The notes under the pieces: generated by a model
What the model was told of the DNA's origin: nothing
Databases searched by the model: none
Seen by the model: the letters and a program-made list of their open reading frames with translations, nothing else
Position numbers and translations under genes: made by a program
Shown: positions 23,584 through 34,242 of the stretch, one piece after another
Numbering within the stretch: position 1 is the stretch's first letter
Layout: every line of letters begins with the position of its first letter
Assembly (NCBI RefSeq): GCF_000005505.3
Contig: NC_016133.3
Span: 34,372,737 to 34,436,736 of the forward strand
DNA from: Brachypodium distachyon
Lineage: Eukaryota; Streptophyta; Magnoliopsida; Poales; Poaceae
Direction: 5' to 3'
Length of the DNA stretch: 64,000 bases

Positions 23584-24296
23584 AGAGACAAGAATATATG
23601 GTCTTTAAAATCTTCATACTTATTCTATATCTACGAGATTGTGATTTTGTAGCAGGGCAATTAAATAAATTTCCTATCTAATAAATCACAATTCACATCC
23701 AGTAAGAGGAATTTAATTAAACATACCATTATCATCATCTCCTAAAAGCTTGCAGCAGATAATGTGAAACTCATCTCCTTCTGGGGTTACTTCAGCAAAA
23801 AAGATACAGGTTCTGGACCTATCTTGTGTAGCTGCAAAATTAAAATGATAGTAGAACTGATTGTCTTACTCTCCTTCAACAATCCAGCTCTGACTTCGAA
23901 CTTCATCAAACTCGAAGTACATATCCTGAAAAATATTTTTAAAGTTATAACATAAATTGATTTAGCAAATTTGAAATGACAGGTTACCAGAGACTGAGAA
24001 CAGTGATTACAAACCTTAGAAAGTTTTTCTTCGATGTTGTACTTTTGCAAAGCAGATTTGATGTATCGTTCCATACGGTCACTGTGAGTCTTAAGCCTTT
24101 CTGCTTTTGTGAGTTTCTTTTCTTTTGGTTTATTTGCTTGCTCTTCTAAATAGTTATCAAATTCTGCGTTTAGGTCACTCAATCTCCATTTTGTTCGATT
24201 CCCAAAACCATCCAAAAGAAAAGGATCACCAAGACCTTCATCGTCATCATCATCAGAACTGAAATAAAAGTAATAGTATCACATTTGTTGAATTTT

Positions 24297-24555
24297 ACTC
24301 CCTCCATTCCTAAATATAAGATGTTCAAGCTTTTTCCTAAGTCAAACTTAATGTTTGACCAAGTTTATAGAAAATGCACTAATATCTATACATAAAATGG
24401 GAATAAGTATACTAGAAATATATATACAAGATGGATTTAAAAAAACTAACTTAGAGTTGTAGATCTTGGTACATTTTTCTATAAAGCTGGCCAAACTTTA
24501 AGAAGTTTGACTGAGGACAAAACTAGAACATCTTATATTTAGGAATGAATGAGTA
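24297..24555. mobile_element. Stowaway/mariner MITE, shared with copy A
   Basis: Same element and same intron position as 8320-8569. Ends TACTCCCTCCATTCCTAAAT and ATTTAGGAATGAATGAGTA. Confidence 0.8.
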
Positions 24556-25793
24556 TATCACTAAATCATGCATGAATTTTAATAGTAGCACACATCAATT
24601 CTCACTGAATTAAATTTGCTCCATTACCCATGTGTGATAAAACCCAGGCTTGAGAATTACAGAAGTTTATACAAACAAGCATGCACACATCGTGGAATAA
24701 ACTAATCCGGGCCTTATTTGAGGATGCGCAATTGAGCATACCTGTCAGATGATTCGACCTCATGGTGTAAATCATCCACCGACAGTTGCTTGAATCTTGA
24801 GAGCTCATCACTGCAAACCACGGTCAGAATTGTAAGAGATAGTTATGATGCAACAGATCTGACCATGGAGATTTAGAGCAGATAAAACATGTTACTCCTA
24901 CATATCTGCCTCTTACACCACTGTTGACTGTGATGTCCCTCTAGGTGGCCTAGGGCGGGCAGGGGGACATGGCGGGGGAGGAAGAAATGCGCCAGGATGT
25001 CCTCCGCGGCCACGGCGCGAATGCGAGTCGGACCCCTCTCCCGCAAACGAATGCAGTGAGTCTCCGATCCGGAAGTGATCGAGTCCGGTCCGGAACAGTA
25101 GCAAGAGGAAGAATTGGTCCTACTAGTCCTGTATCCTGAACAGTATCGAGAATTCCGCGCCTACCACGCCTGCGACGGCCGGTGCGGTTCGAGGGTTCCA
25201 ATGTTCCATCGACCCGGGTCGGCGCCGGAGGAGGCTAAATTGGGCGGGTACGCGGGAGGGGCGGCGTGCTCTGCGTGGTGCTTGTGTAGTTGTGTAGACG
25301 GTGACGGACATGGATACAACTGGAGGGCGGCATCTCGGGCTGGCGACGGCGGCGGCCTCCACCACGCATGGCTACTTTGCGGGAGTGGTTGGGGAAAGGG
25401 AATTTGGCCGGGTCTCATGGAAACATCGATTACGACTCCACTGGAAGCAGAACACGCGGTTTAAATGACTGGGACTCATGAACACGGCATCGAGTAATGA
25501 TAATTAATAAGAAGCGCGCGAGCATCATGCAAATTAATTACAGTACCTTGGTTTTCGCCCTTCGTCGGCCATACTCGGTCGATCTTCGTCGGCCATAATC
25601 GATCCGTTGATTCGCTTGGTTTCTACTACTCCGTACTCCACTCAAGGAGAGACGAGAACGTTCAATGCAATTCACGGGTGCACGACGTAAGGTCACGGTC
25701 GCACGGTGGACAGATGGCCGTGCCTTCTGCAAGTTAGTACTACTCAGTATTTGTTTCGTTTCTTTAGGGCAGAGACTTACGAATACTCCGTAT

Positions 25794-26437
25794 ATGCATG
25801 GGTGAAACCGGATGGAATAATTTCCGGCCGAATTCGGATCCGGAGCCCGGTCGGATAGGATAAGGGTGATGGTTTTATCTATCCAGTCGGATATGGATAC
25901 GGATATCGGATAATTTTGTCGCATTCGGAATAGGAAACGGAATCGGTATTATCTGCGGATACCGGATTATCCGTATTGTTAATCGGTTATCCGGCACGTG
26001 TAATTCGGAATTATCCGTTTTCGTTATTGAGCCGAGAAAAAAAAAAGGTCCAGGCCGAGCTCCTCGTACCCCCACGCTGGCTTCCTCGTTCTGAACAGAG
26101 GAGGAGTAGATTACGTACTGTGTTTTCTCTTTCAAAACGGAATTACGTACTGCTTCTGATTTGCATGTTCTGAACGTTCGGCAACATAGGAAAACCTCAT
26201 ACATCCTTGTGCATTAGTTACTGTTAATTCAAGATAGATTAGATATGTGGAAGGGGAGAGGTTAGTCAGTTTTACAAGGTGTTTATTTTTGTTGTATTGA
26301 CCGATCTTGTTTGTCCGCATCCGTTCCGGTGCCACTCCGGTACCGTACCATCTTCATTTTCGATATTATCCGTCATATTCTGTATTTGTTTTCGCATCCG
26401 ATTCCAAATCCGATAAATAAATATGGAATAGATACGG
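25794..26437. mobile_element. 644-bp insertion in copy C, hAT- or CACTA-like non-autonomous element
   Basis: Copy A runs straight from ...TATACGTAT to TACTGGGTCC near 12781; copy C has 644 bp at that point. The insert begins ATGCATGGGTGAAACCGGAT and is packed with short motifs GGATA/TATCC and CGGAT in both orientations. Such subterminal repeats are known from hAT (Ac/Ds) and CACTA elements. No coding capacity, clear inverted ends or target duplication could be defined, so the class is tentative. Confidence 0.5.
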
Positions 26438-26558
26438 TACTGGGTCTGATACACAGAAGTAATCAGATGCTTAGTCGAGTCGGGTGTAAACACTACTGCA
26501 CAACGGTACAAGACTTTCAACATACATACATTCGGCCCTACAACTTAAAGGTGAAGAG

Positions 26559-27158
26559 TTGAGGCTCTGTGTCGATGCAGTTCTACGTGAGCTTATCTCA
26601 GCCATCCCCTGGGAGATGGGTGTTGGATGCAGCGGGTTCTTCGGGGATCGCCGGTGTTTAGGCGCTGCCGTATTTCTTTTCTCGCTCCGGTACTGCTGCT
26701 CCTTCTGCTTTCTCGCTCTGGCAGGGCGGGTTTTTTCTGACGAGATGCTGAAGAAGATAACGGGGCTGGAGGAGGGCCAGGTGGAGCTCAAGCCGGAGAT
26801 AGGCAAGCTCATCCCGGAGAGCCTCGGCGGCGGCGGCGGACAGTCCTCATCCACTTCCACGCACCACCCCTTCCAGCAGCAGCAGCAGGCGTTGTCGCCG
26901 CGGGTGCACGCGCTCGCCTTACTCCCGCACCGCAGAAGTCGGCGGCGGCGCAGGACCACCACCTTGCCGGGCAGTCCGGAAGGCACCGTCACAGGTTACT
27001 GCAGTCGTTGTGGCAGGCCGTGCACGTCATCTTCCTTGAAGGGAAGGTCCTGTACTGGTGAGCTCCCCTGGTACGAGTTGTGGCTTACTTTGCTCAATGC
27101 TCATCATGTGCTCGATGAAATGCTGGAGCTATTTTTGGTAAATTCTTGGTTCCATTAG
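26559..27158 (+). other. Gln/Ser-rich reading frame, copy C, unknown
   Basis: The open frame spans 199 codons but begins at a TTG. A plausible ATG inside is at 26744 (MLKKITGLEEGQVELKPEIG), followed by a Gly run, a Gln run (HHPFQQQQQ) and an Arg-rich part. A second frame carries LQSLWQAVHVIFLEGKVLYW just before a GTGAGC donor-like site at 27058. Comparison with copy A favours this second frame near the end, so an indel or intron may separate the two parts. Divergent from the DUF3615-like gene, with its start about 1 kb away. I do not recognise the family. Coding status is uncertain. Confidence 0.35.
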
Positions 27159-27401
27159 TCGTATTTTGTATGTTATAGGGTTGTGCGTTGTTTGGAAGGA
27201 ATCGGTTGCTGAATTCAAAATGATGGATGTTCTGTGCATTGTGTGTATATGCTAGGGGCCAGGGGTAGAGCGTGATGCCTCATCTAGCTGTTGCAGGAAG
27301 GCCTTGCTCTGCTCTGGGCTACAGAGAGAGGCTCCTATGATCTCTCCGAATGGTAAACACAGGTAAAGGGGATCTGAGAGGGATTTGGGTTGCTTGTTTA
27401 T

Positions 27402-27505
27402 TACTCCCTCCGTCCAGCGGTATCAAGTGTCACAACTTTGCATAGATACGCATGTATCTAGAGTCTAGATGTGTTTTAGTTTGTAGATACATGCATATTT
27501 AAACA
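27402..27505. mobile_element. Stowaway MITE, right end eroded, copy C only
   Basis: The left end is TACTCCCTCCGTCCAGCGGT and the core contains ATGTATCTAGAGTCTAGATG. The right terminus is not recognisable. Copy A has TTATTATAATTTAGCC here without the element. Confidence 0.7.
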
Positions 27506-29207
27506 TCATGTCTTCCTTCAAGATTTATGTTCGCAGATTAATAGGAATAAAAGGTCAACACGTTGTGCCTGATGCTAGATATCCGGTGGACCTGTGCTTT
27601 GATGGTGGATATTTATCATGTGGTTTTGGTGGCTGACAATATAAGAATTTTTACAACTACCATTTATTTTTGTGGTCGGAGATTACAAGCCCTATCAATT
27701 TGTTAGAAAAAATTGGACCTTAGCCTTTTTTGTCCTGAGGACGTGGTCAAAACCGTCGGCAGAGAGCTGAGGCTATTTTGTTCTTGAAATTAGGAGAACA
27801 AGCATTCGAGTGGTACCACAAGTTTATATGTTAATTAATTATTAAATCGTACTCCTGGATTTCATCCTTGCCTATTAGATCGATGTGTATACAACTACTT
27901 TCCTGTTTCACTTTGTAGATATTATTGCATGGGAAGTTACAAATCCATGTATCATAGTACCATGTGGCTTCAGGATAGTTCTGAACGGCAGGATGCGAAA
28001 AATGTATTAATATATTTTCTTGTGCAAAGTTCCGATGTAAGATCAACTCCATCTCTAGCTATGCTTCTATTTGTCACTCATATTTCATTCTGTTGGACTA
28101 TACATTGTTTCAGGTGATTTTTGTCCCTAGGCGTTTGAAAGTTTGGCTGGAGATGCTATTTAGCTGCCTCATTTCAATTCCAATCCTTACTTGATATCGT
28201 ATATTAGATAGTATTCTTGCATGCTGGGGGTTTAGTCGAGTTCTATCTTTCAAATGGCTATATAATGTTCCTTCGGTTAAGATCCCAGCCTAGAGTTTCG
28301 AGTGTAAACTGAAATGTATTATGACTTATTTTCTAATATATGCTGCTCAAAGGTGTATATTTATGTGGGTTCAAAGCAATTGTTTCTAGGTAAGCAAGTG
28401 CTAACTAAATTTTCTTCCATCGCATGCAGTTTTTGACAATCATCTCATAGCAGAGCTAAGAAAACAAAGTAAGCTTATGTGACTCTCTGTTAAAAAAAGA
28501 ATAACAAAGTTTCCGCATTACCTAGTTGCTTTACTTGCAGTAATGCACGTTATGTGTAACAAGCTTAGGACATTGTAAAAGTGCAACACTGCACAATTTT
28601 AGATTAACAAGGTGAGCATCACAAGCCACTAAAGCAACACAAAGGCTACAATGTAATTCAGGAGCTGAAGTTTAGATTGAAAAAAGAGAGATTATTTTCT
28701 CCTGAGTAAGACTGAGACAATCACATCATGCAATTGGCAATTGTTGACTGCGCAGCAAACCCCAAGTAACCATCTGAATACATCATGCAATCGAAAATTA
28801 TTGATGGCGCAACGAAGTAGGAGTAACCATCTAGTACAAGCGATTGATGGTTTTATCCAGTACTTGTTGGGATGGTTCGGGCAATACATACATATACGAT
28901 TGGACCAACAATGGTTTGGTTTATGTCTCACCGAAATGCAATTTTCTGCACTTCAAATTGTTCAGGCGTTTACAGTTTTAGCCTTTTGGCCAACCATATA
29001 TCTAAATCAAGCAATAGTTACACACACTTTACAAACAATACAAAGATATTAGCTGCCACAATTGACCACACTAACTTACACACTAAAGAAAAATATTACA
29101 CACATAAAGCAGTATCGATACTATACTCATAACATAGGTACCAATAGAAGCTCCAGTGTAATCTCATCATCGACAGATTTTTCTTGCCAGTGAAGCCTAA
29201 CCCAATG
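27506..29207. other. Downstream region of LRR gene copy C, no gene
   Basis: Up to 27818 the DNA matches copy A (13860-14389) but is not open in a shared frame. From 27819 on it corresponds to the part deleted from copy A. Imperfect repeats (CATCATGCAATTG / CATCATGCAATCG) lie near 28725-28795. No exon was recognised. Confidence 0.4.
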
Positions 29208-32003
29208 TCATTTGCATGTAAACCAGTCATAGATGTGGTCAGAAAATGAGAAACAGCCAGCCCTCCATCTCCTCATGAATAAGAAGCCACAAAAGGCTAT
29301 CCAAAGACCTACCACAAATCCTATGAACATGCCAAGGTAAAACGAAACCACATCACTCATGCCTTCATGCTCTTCTTGGGAGAGTGGTGTTATGCCAATT
29401 CCTAAACAACTTTTTGTAAGAGGTGGACCACATAGACCTACGTTGCCAATGTAGATGGATGCTTGGTCCTGTAGAGTTCTTAATTGGTTCCCAGATGGTA
29501 TCGTTCCTGTCAGATTGTTATATGACAAGTTCAAGTGGGTCAATGATGTTAGAGCTGATAAACTTGTAGGGATTTCACCGGAGAGCTGATTATGTGAAAG
29601 GTCAAAAGATTCCAATGCCGATAGCTCACCAACACTTGGGGGCATCATGTTGCTCAGACCATTCCAAGACAAGTTTAAATTCTTCAATGCAACAAGCATG
29701 CCAATTTCTTGAGGAATCTGTCCTGTTAAATTGTTGCAAGAAAAATCAATGAATACCATGTATGTGATTCCTGTGGTATATTCAAGCTGTTGACCTTTTG
29801 TGTCCACCACGAAACTATCAGTGTAAGCATGAAAGTACATGTCGAGAGAGGGCCATGCAAAGTTAACGATTTGGGAAAGGCCACCGGTATTACTGGGAGT
29901 AAGAGTCATAGCCATAAGATTCCCAAGTGATTGTGGTATGCTCCCTGAGATGTTGTTGCATGCAATGTCTAGATACTGAAGCCACTCCATCCTGGTTAGT
30001 TGACCAGGAATATCACCAGAGTACATGTTTGAGCGCAATCGCAAAAGTGCCAACTGTGGTAACTTTGACCCGATCCATGTTGGTAAGCTCCCAGAAAATT
30101 TATTGTATCCAAGATCAAGAAATTGCAGTTTTGTGCACTTTTGAAGAAACAAAGGGAATGCTCCTGAAAGACTGTTGCTATTCAAGTTAAGCATGGTAAT
30201 CTTTGAGGTTTTGTTTCCTTGAGGACAATTGGGCAATGTCCCACTTAGTTGGTTTTTTGATAGGTCTAGAAATATTAATCGTGGCAACTGAAGCAAGGAG
30301 CAAGGAATAGTTCCAGAAATGGAATTGCTGAAGAGAAGGAGTACTTCTAGCATGGATGCTCCAATATGTGAATGCAATGGACCTGATAGATTATTTTCAG
30401 AGAGGTCCAGGTAGCTTATATTCTGTGGAAGTATTGGAATTGGACCAGAAAACTGGTTAGAACTGATATCCAAAACATCCAAGCCAGCAAATTGAAAAAA
30501 TGTGGGAAGCATGCCAACGAGCCGATTTCTTGACAAATCCAAATATGTCGCATGGTAACTAGAAGTCCAAAACTCAGCAGGAATGATGTCATGTATGCTT
30601 GTGTTGGAAATATCAAGAGTTTCAATTGTTGGTTGGATAAGCCAAGCTGGAAATTGGGGACCTAGAATGCAAGAGCTAAAGCTTGCTGAATATAAGCTGA
30701 ATGGAGTGTTCCATGTATGGCTTACCTTCACGGTTAAGGAATTATCTGAGATCAGGAGGACTTGTAAGGTGGTCAGATTTGTGAAATGGTCCTCATTGAT
30801 TGTACCATGTAGGTTGTTTGAATTCAGCCATAAGTCTCTCAAATTTGTCAGTTCTCGTATACCAATCGGTATCTCTCCAGAAAGCTCGTTGTGGTTGAGC
30901 TTAATTATGGTCAAGCTGCTAAACTGCCCTATCCAAGCTGGTAAGCTCCCTGTCAACTTGTTGTTGTCGAAACGCAGCTTAAGCAATTCGTCCGGTGGCA
31001 ACAGATGCAGTAGCTCTATGACGTCCATGCTGATGAAGTTGTTGGATAGTTCGAACACTTGTAGTTTTTCCAGTTTCTTGAAGGTTGATGGCACCTTGCC
31101 AACAAAGAGGTTTTCTTGAAGACTCAGTTTCCGAAGGGAGGTCAGGTTTCCCAATGCATCATGGACAGGACCATGGATTCCACAGCTCAGCAGAGAGAGC
31201 TCCTCAAGGCTAGTCAGAGCCAAAATAAAATTGTTGGCTCCAATAGACGTGTTGAAGGGGTTAAAACTGAGGTCTAGGGTCTCCAGCGACGTGAGGTTGG
31301 AATGCACGGGTGAAGCAATAGTACTGTTTCGGAGCCCACAAGAATCTAAATCAACGTTTATCAGATCAGGGAGCATGTTGAGAGCATGAACCCAGTCAAC
31401 GGCAGTGCTGAGGTCCACCTCAGACATGCCAAGCACCTGCAGCTTCTTCAAGCGCGACAACCATGCTAGATCAGGCGAGTACAAGTCGGCCATATTGCTG
31501 AGCTGAAGGTTGAGCAGATTGGAGAGGTTGCCGAGGTGCGGAGGAATCTGACCGCTGAAATCGGAGTAAGAGAGGTCTAGATGCGTGAGACTCCGGAGCG
31601 CACCTATGAACTCCGGGATAGGTTGGCCGCCGAAGTCGTTCAATGAGAGGTCCAACATCTTGAGATGTCGCAGAGTGAGCAAGGAGGAGCGTATCTCGCC
31701 TCCTACGGCTTGACTGTCGTAGAGACCGCTGATTTGGAGGGTGACGACGTGGCCGCCGGTGGTCCGGTTGCTGCAAACAACACCCGTCCACTGGCAGCAG
31801 TCCGCACCTCGCCATGACGACAGGACGTTGCCGGGGTCGGTGAGGCCGGCCTTGAAGTCGAGAAGCACGTCCCGCTCGAGGGGAATGCAGAGGCTGCCGG
31901 CTGGTAGTGTTGGTGAGGCTGGGGCCGGACAACTCCGGTGGAAGAGGAGGAAGGACATGGCGAAGATCATTTGAACTCCGACCAGCAACCTCCGCCCTGC
32001 CAT
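29208..32003 (-). CDS. LRR receptor-like protein (RLP, Cf/EIX2 type)
   Basis: This is a single-exon gene of 931 residues. I chose the ATG at 32003 because it opens a signal peptide (MAGRRLLVGVQMIFAMSFLL), while the longer frame from 32084 adds a charged leader. Next comes the LRR N-terminal cap (DVLLDFKAGL ... SSWRGADCCQWTGVVC, about 40-85), then a long run of plant extracellular LRRs (LxxLxLSxNxLxGxIP). An island-like segment follows (DTKGQQLEYTTGITYMVFID), then further repeats. A transmembrane helix at about 885-909 (SFYLGMFIGFVVGLWIAFCG) precedes a short cytoplasmic tail ending DWFTCK. There is no kinase. RLPs of this class sense apoplastic ligands and signal through SOBIR1-type kinases. 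It is transcribed divergently from the metallothionein gene. The decayed copy A lies 14 kb away. Confidence 0.93.
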   Translation of the reverse strand: MAGRRLLVGVQMIFAMSFLLFHRSCPAPASPTLPAGSLCIPLERDVLLDFKAGLTDPGNVLSSWRGADCCQWTGVVCSNRTTGGHVVTLQISGLYDSQAVGGEIRSSLLTLRHLKMLDLSLNDFGGQPIPEFIGALRSLTHLDLSYSDFSGQIPPHLGNLSNLLNLQLSNMADLYSPDLAWLSRLKKLQVLGMSEVDLSTAVDWVHALNMLPDLINVDLDSCGLRNSTIASPVHSNLTSLETLDLSFNPFNTSIGANNFILALTSLEELSLLSCGIHGPVHDALGNLTSLRKLSLQENLFVGKVPSTFKKLEKLQVFELSNNFISMDVIELLHLLPPDELLKLRFDNNKLTGSLPAWIGQFSSLTIIKLNHNELSGEIPIGIRELTNLRDLWLNSNNLHGTINEDHFTNLTTLQVLLISDNSLTVKVSHTWNTPFSLYSASFSSCILGPQFPAWLIQPTIETLDISNTSIHDIIPAEFWTSSYHATYLDLSRNRLVGMLPTFFQFAGLDVLDISSNQFSGPIPILPQNISYLDLSENNLSGPLHSHIGASMLEVLLLFSNSISGTIPCSLLQLPRLIFLDLSKNQLSGTLPNCPQGNKTSKITMLNLNSNSLSGAFPLFLQKCTKLQFLDLGYNKFSGSLPTWIGSKLPQLALLRLRSNMYSGDIPGQLTRMEWLQYLDIACNNISGSIPQSLGNLMAMTLTPSNTGGLSQIVNFAWPSLDMYFHAYTDSFVVDTKGQQLEYTTGITYMVFIDFSCNNLTGQIPQEIGMLVALKNLNLSWNGLSNMMPPSVGELSALESFDLSHNQLSGEIPTSLSALTSLTHLNLSYNNLTGTIPSGNQLRTLQDQASIYIGNVGLCGPPLTKSCLGIGITPLSQEEHEGMSDVVSFYLGMFIGFVVGLWIAFCGFLFMRRWRAGCFSFSDHIYDWFTCK

Positions 32004-32237
32004 CTCTGTTTTTGCGTTTATGTGACAGACGTGAAGCTTTTCTCTCTTTTTGTACGTGTGGCCTCTGGCTTCGTTCGGTAGCAACGCAGTGGTATGATTT
32101 ATGAGAGAGATTGGTGCCTGTCAACGACATGCCCCGTCCAAGAAGTTAGCATGACTCGAATGAGATGGCAGTGTATATTAATCTCCAAGGGGAAGTATAC
32201 AGGTAGTCCACACGGGACGGGACAACAAAATGACTTG

Positions 32238-32271
32238 AATGAGACGGTCTCTAATGAGACGGTCTCTAACG
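32238..32271. repeat. Short tandem repeat, two units of 15 bp
   Basis: GAGACGGTCTCTAA occurs twice in a row upstream of the LRR gene. Each unit is nearly self-complementary. It may be a chance slippage product; no factor site is claimed. Confidence 0.6.
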
Positions 32272-32474
32272 ACCTCTGCGCGCGTGACCCCAGATCGGTG
32301 ATGTGACTTCGGAACCAGAGCATTCAATCCACACCCTTGAACGAGGGGCGAGGCACATGTCATTCTGTATTCCACATGGACGGTCTGGTGTGACCACGGT
32401 CCCTTAATTCCGCTAAAAAATCTCGAGCACGACGGCTTTTCACACGCACCGACGAGGCGCCCGGGCAAGGACGT

Positions 32475-32592
32475 ACGTGTCCCGTGTCCTGGCGCGTGCT
32501 CCTCGTCATGCTCACTCATGCTAGGTGGGTAAGGACTCCTTGGTACGTTCCAGATGCCCACGGACGGACGTGTCCAGTGTTCTGGCGCGTGC
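32475..32592 (+). promoter_or_regulatory. Duplicated ACGTGTC (ABRE-like) module upstream of the metallothionein gene
   Basis: ACGTGTCCCGTGTCCTGGCGCGTGC at 32475-32499 recurs with two differences at 32568-32592, 93 bp apart. ACGTGTC is an ABA-response-type element. The copies lie about 390 and 295 bp before the ATG. Wheat Ec genes are known to be ABA-responsive and embryo-specific. The use of these sites here is inference. Confidence 0.55.
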
Positions 32593-32627
32593 ACACGTAC
32601 CGCTGCAAGCCTCCTGCCGCGCGTACG

Positions 32628-32633
32628 TGCATG
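32628..32633 (-). promoter_or_regulatory. RY (Sph) motif
   Basis: TGCATG, the reverse of CATGCA, sits within GTGCATGCC, 230 bp before the metallothionein ATG. RY elements bind B3 factors of the seed maturation programme, which suits an embryo-expressed gene. A six-base match alone is weak. Confidence 0.4.
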
Positions 32634-32741
32634 CCACATCGACCCAGCCCTCTGCCCTGCACCGCGCCCGCGTGTCCTTCCCACCGCCACCTGTCATCCC
32701 GCATCTACGGCCCCGCCGGCTGCCGCCGCTTAAGCACGGCC

Positions 32742-32748
32742 ATTTATA
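32742..32748 (+). promoter_or_regulatory. TATA-like box of the metallothionein gene
   Basis: ATTTATA lies 115 bp upstream of the chosen ATG in otherwise GC-rich promoter DNA. Confidence 0.5.
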
Positions 32749-32862
32749 GGCTCTACACCTCCGTGCTACGATCGGCATCCAGTGAGCGAGCGATAATATA
32801 ACGCCGAGAACAATCGTGCGAAACAGCGCGCTGTGCCTGGGCTTGTGGACGCCGTAGACGAG

Positions 32863-33117
32863 ATGGGCGGCTGCGACGACAAGTGCGGGTGCGCGGTGCC
32901 GTGCCCGGGAGGCGCGACCTGCAGGTGCACGAGGAGCGGCGCGGGCGCGTCGGCGGGGCAGCAGCACACGACGTGCGGGTGCGGCGAGCACTGCGGGTGC
33001 AACCCTTGCGCTTGCGGGCGCGAGGGGACGCCGTCGGGGCGGGCAAACAGGACGGCCACCTGCTCCTGCGGCGCTGCCTGCGACTGCGCCTCCTGCCGCT
33101 CCAGCTCCACCGCATGA
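32863..33117 (+). CDS. Type 4 metallothionein (wheat Ec type)
   Basis: 84 residues with three Cys-rich clusters. The N-terminal block is [18 protein letters not shown], the middle block [18 protein letters not shown], and the C-terminal block [12 protein letters not shown]. The two His-region features and the conserved linker [12 protein letters not shown] match wheat Ec almost exactly. Ec proteins bind zinc in embryos. The start at 32863 (MGGCDDKCG) matches the family; an in-frame ATG ten codons upstream would add [10 protein letters not shown], which the family lacks. No intron is present. Sequence differences from wheat Ec-1 (for example in the first linker and the tail SSSTA) argue that this is not common wheat. 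ABRE and RY motifs lie upstream. Confidence 0.97.
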   Translation: MGGCDDKCGCAVPCPGGATCRCTRSGAGASAGQQHTTCGCGEHCGCNPCACGREGTPSGRANRTATCSCGAACDCASCRSSSTA

Positions 33118-33354
33118 TGCACGTATGGAAGCTGGCTGCTTTAAGTTAGCAGTAAATAAGGCCGCGTATATGCCACATGCCAGACACATGTATGTGTCAA
33201 TGTGTGCGTGTAAACTCGTGTTTCCTAGTCGCACTTCGGTGTGTAAGAACGAATAAGAAGTTGTATACAGTATGTAAGTTGGGAGTTCATCAATGCGATT
33301 TGCCTGATGCTATATCACACGTAAGCCTTTAATTGTTACTAAGATCGAGCATGG

Positions 33355-34242
33355 TACTTCCTCCGAGCCTAAATTGTGTCGAAATATTACATGTATTCAG
33401 ACGGTACGCCGTCTATTCTTTCCATCTAACGGTTAGTCTCGCATGGTACTCCGTTGCAAATCAGTGCCCTCTCCAAAACTAAGGATAGTCTCCTAGTTGC
33501 AAATCTTAAGGAGTGCCCTCTCCAAAACTAAGGATAGTCTCCTAGTCTCACATGTACTCCCTTACTAAGAATAGTCTCCTAGTCTCACATGTACTCCCTT
33601 GCGAATCTTAAGAAGTACCTCCTCCAAAACCAGGAGTACCTTGATGCTAGGGTAGAACTGTAATACATTTAAGGAAATAATATTCTATTGTAAGACAACT
33701 AATTCCCAAATCATGGTGGATCTCTGTGTTAAACCATGGTGGATCCGTAAGACAAATAATTTGGGAATCTTGCACAATCTTCTGCGTTAAACCCAAATCA
33801 TGGTGGAGCTCCACCAGCGCCCGGTGACAAAAACGAAGGATACGATCAGGAGCAGGACACCTATGTGCAGGCTACACACTGATCGCACATGTTCATTGCT
33901 TGATGCGCACGGCCGCGCGGAGGTGGAGCCACGAGAACCATCGAACGATTGCGTTCATGGCGGCGGTGACATAGGTGTGTGGCGAACAAGCGAGGAACCC
34001 GTGCGTCCATGGTGGCAACGCTGACCAATTTGATCGCGATCCGCGAGGCCGACCGATTCGATCGGGAGCCAAGCACAAATTAGTTAACATAAAAAAGTCT
34101 AATTTATTCCTCTAAACATACGGCTAGGCTAGATTTCTTAGTCTCAACTCCGTTAAAGAGGTACCGTAAATTTCTCTCAAGAATAGATATATTCATATTT
34201 TGACAAATTTAAGCTAAGAATTTAGGATCAGAACAGGAAGTA
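33355..34242. mobile_element. Stowaway MITE split by a 775-bp insertion
   Basis: The left half is 33355-33403 (TACTTCCTCCGAGCCTAAAT ... TCAGACG) and the right half is 34179-34242 (AAGAATAGATATATTCATAT ... AGGAAGTA). Together they match the order of the element at 55092-55203 read in reverse. The insert 33404-34178 starts GTACGCCGTC and ends near TACCGTAAATTTCTCT. It carries direct repeats of CCAAAACTAAGGATAGTCTC (33473, 33522) and of AATCATGGTGGA. It has no recognised coding sequence. Confidence 0.65.

Larger units (their letters stand above)
23176..25596 (-). pseudogene. DUF3615-like gene copy C, nonsense codon and missing exon
   Basis: Exons are 25547-25596, exon 2 starting at 25234, 24742-24810, 24015-24258, 23727-23925, 23296-23417 and 23176-23196. 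The sixth exon contains TAA at 23866-23868 where copy A has TAT (Tyr), so the protein stops before the conserved FNFAATQDRS segment. The equivalent of exon 3 in copies A and B lies in about 1.8 kb that is absent here (junction near 24890-24910). Exon 5 itself is in frame, unlike copy A. The copy is thus disabled by lesions different from those of copy A. The gene starts MADEDRPSMADEGRKP as in A. Confidence 0.65.
22640..31744. repeat. Segmental duplication, copy C
   Basis: This is the partner of copy A (6690-15769), in direct orientation about 16 kb away. It carries insertions that copy A lacks: Stowaway MITEs at 22887, 23469 and 27402, and a 644-bp element at 25794. It keeps the full LRR gene but lacks about 1.8 kb of DUF3615-like gene intron, including one exon. 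Confidence 0.8.

Noticed and set aside
26471..26992. 173-codon minus-strand ORF opposite the Gln-rich frame
   Set aside because: No domain, and the matching region of copy A has a different frame; the plus strand has more protein-like sequence.
30583..31119. 178-codon plus-strand ORF
   Set aside because: It lies antisense within the LRR receptor gene; it is open because of LRR codon bias.
32521..33234. 237-codon minus-strand ORF across the metallothionein gene
   Set aside because: Low-complexity Ala/Arg-rich antisense frame; the plus-strand Ec protein is unambiguous.
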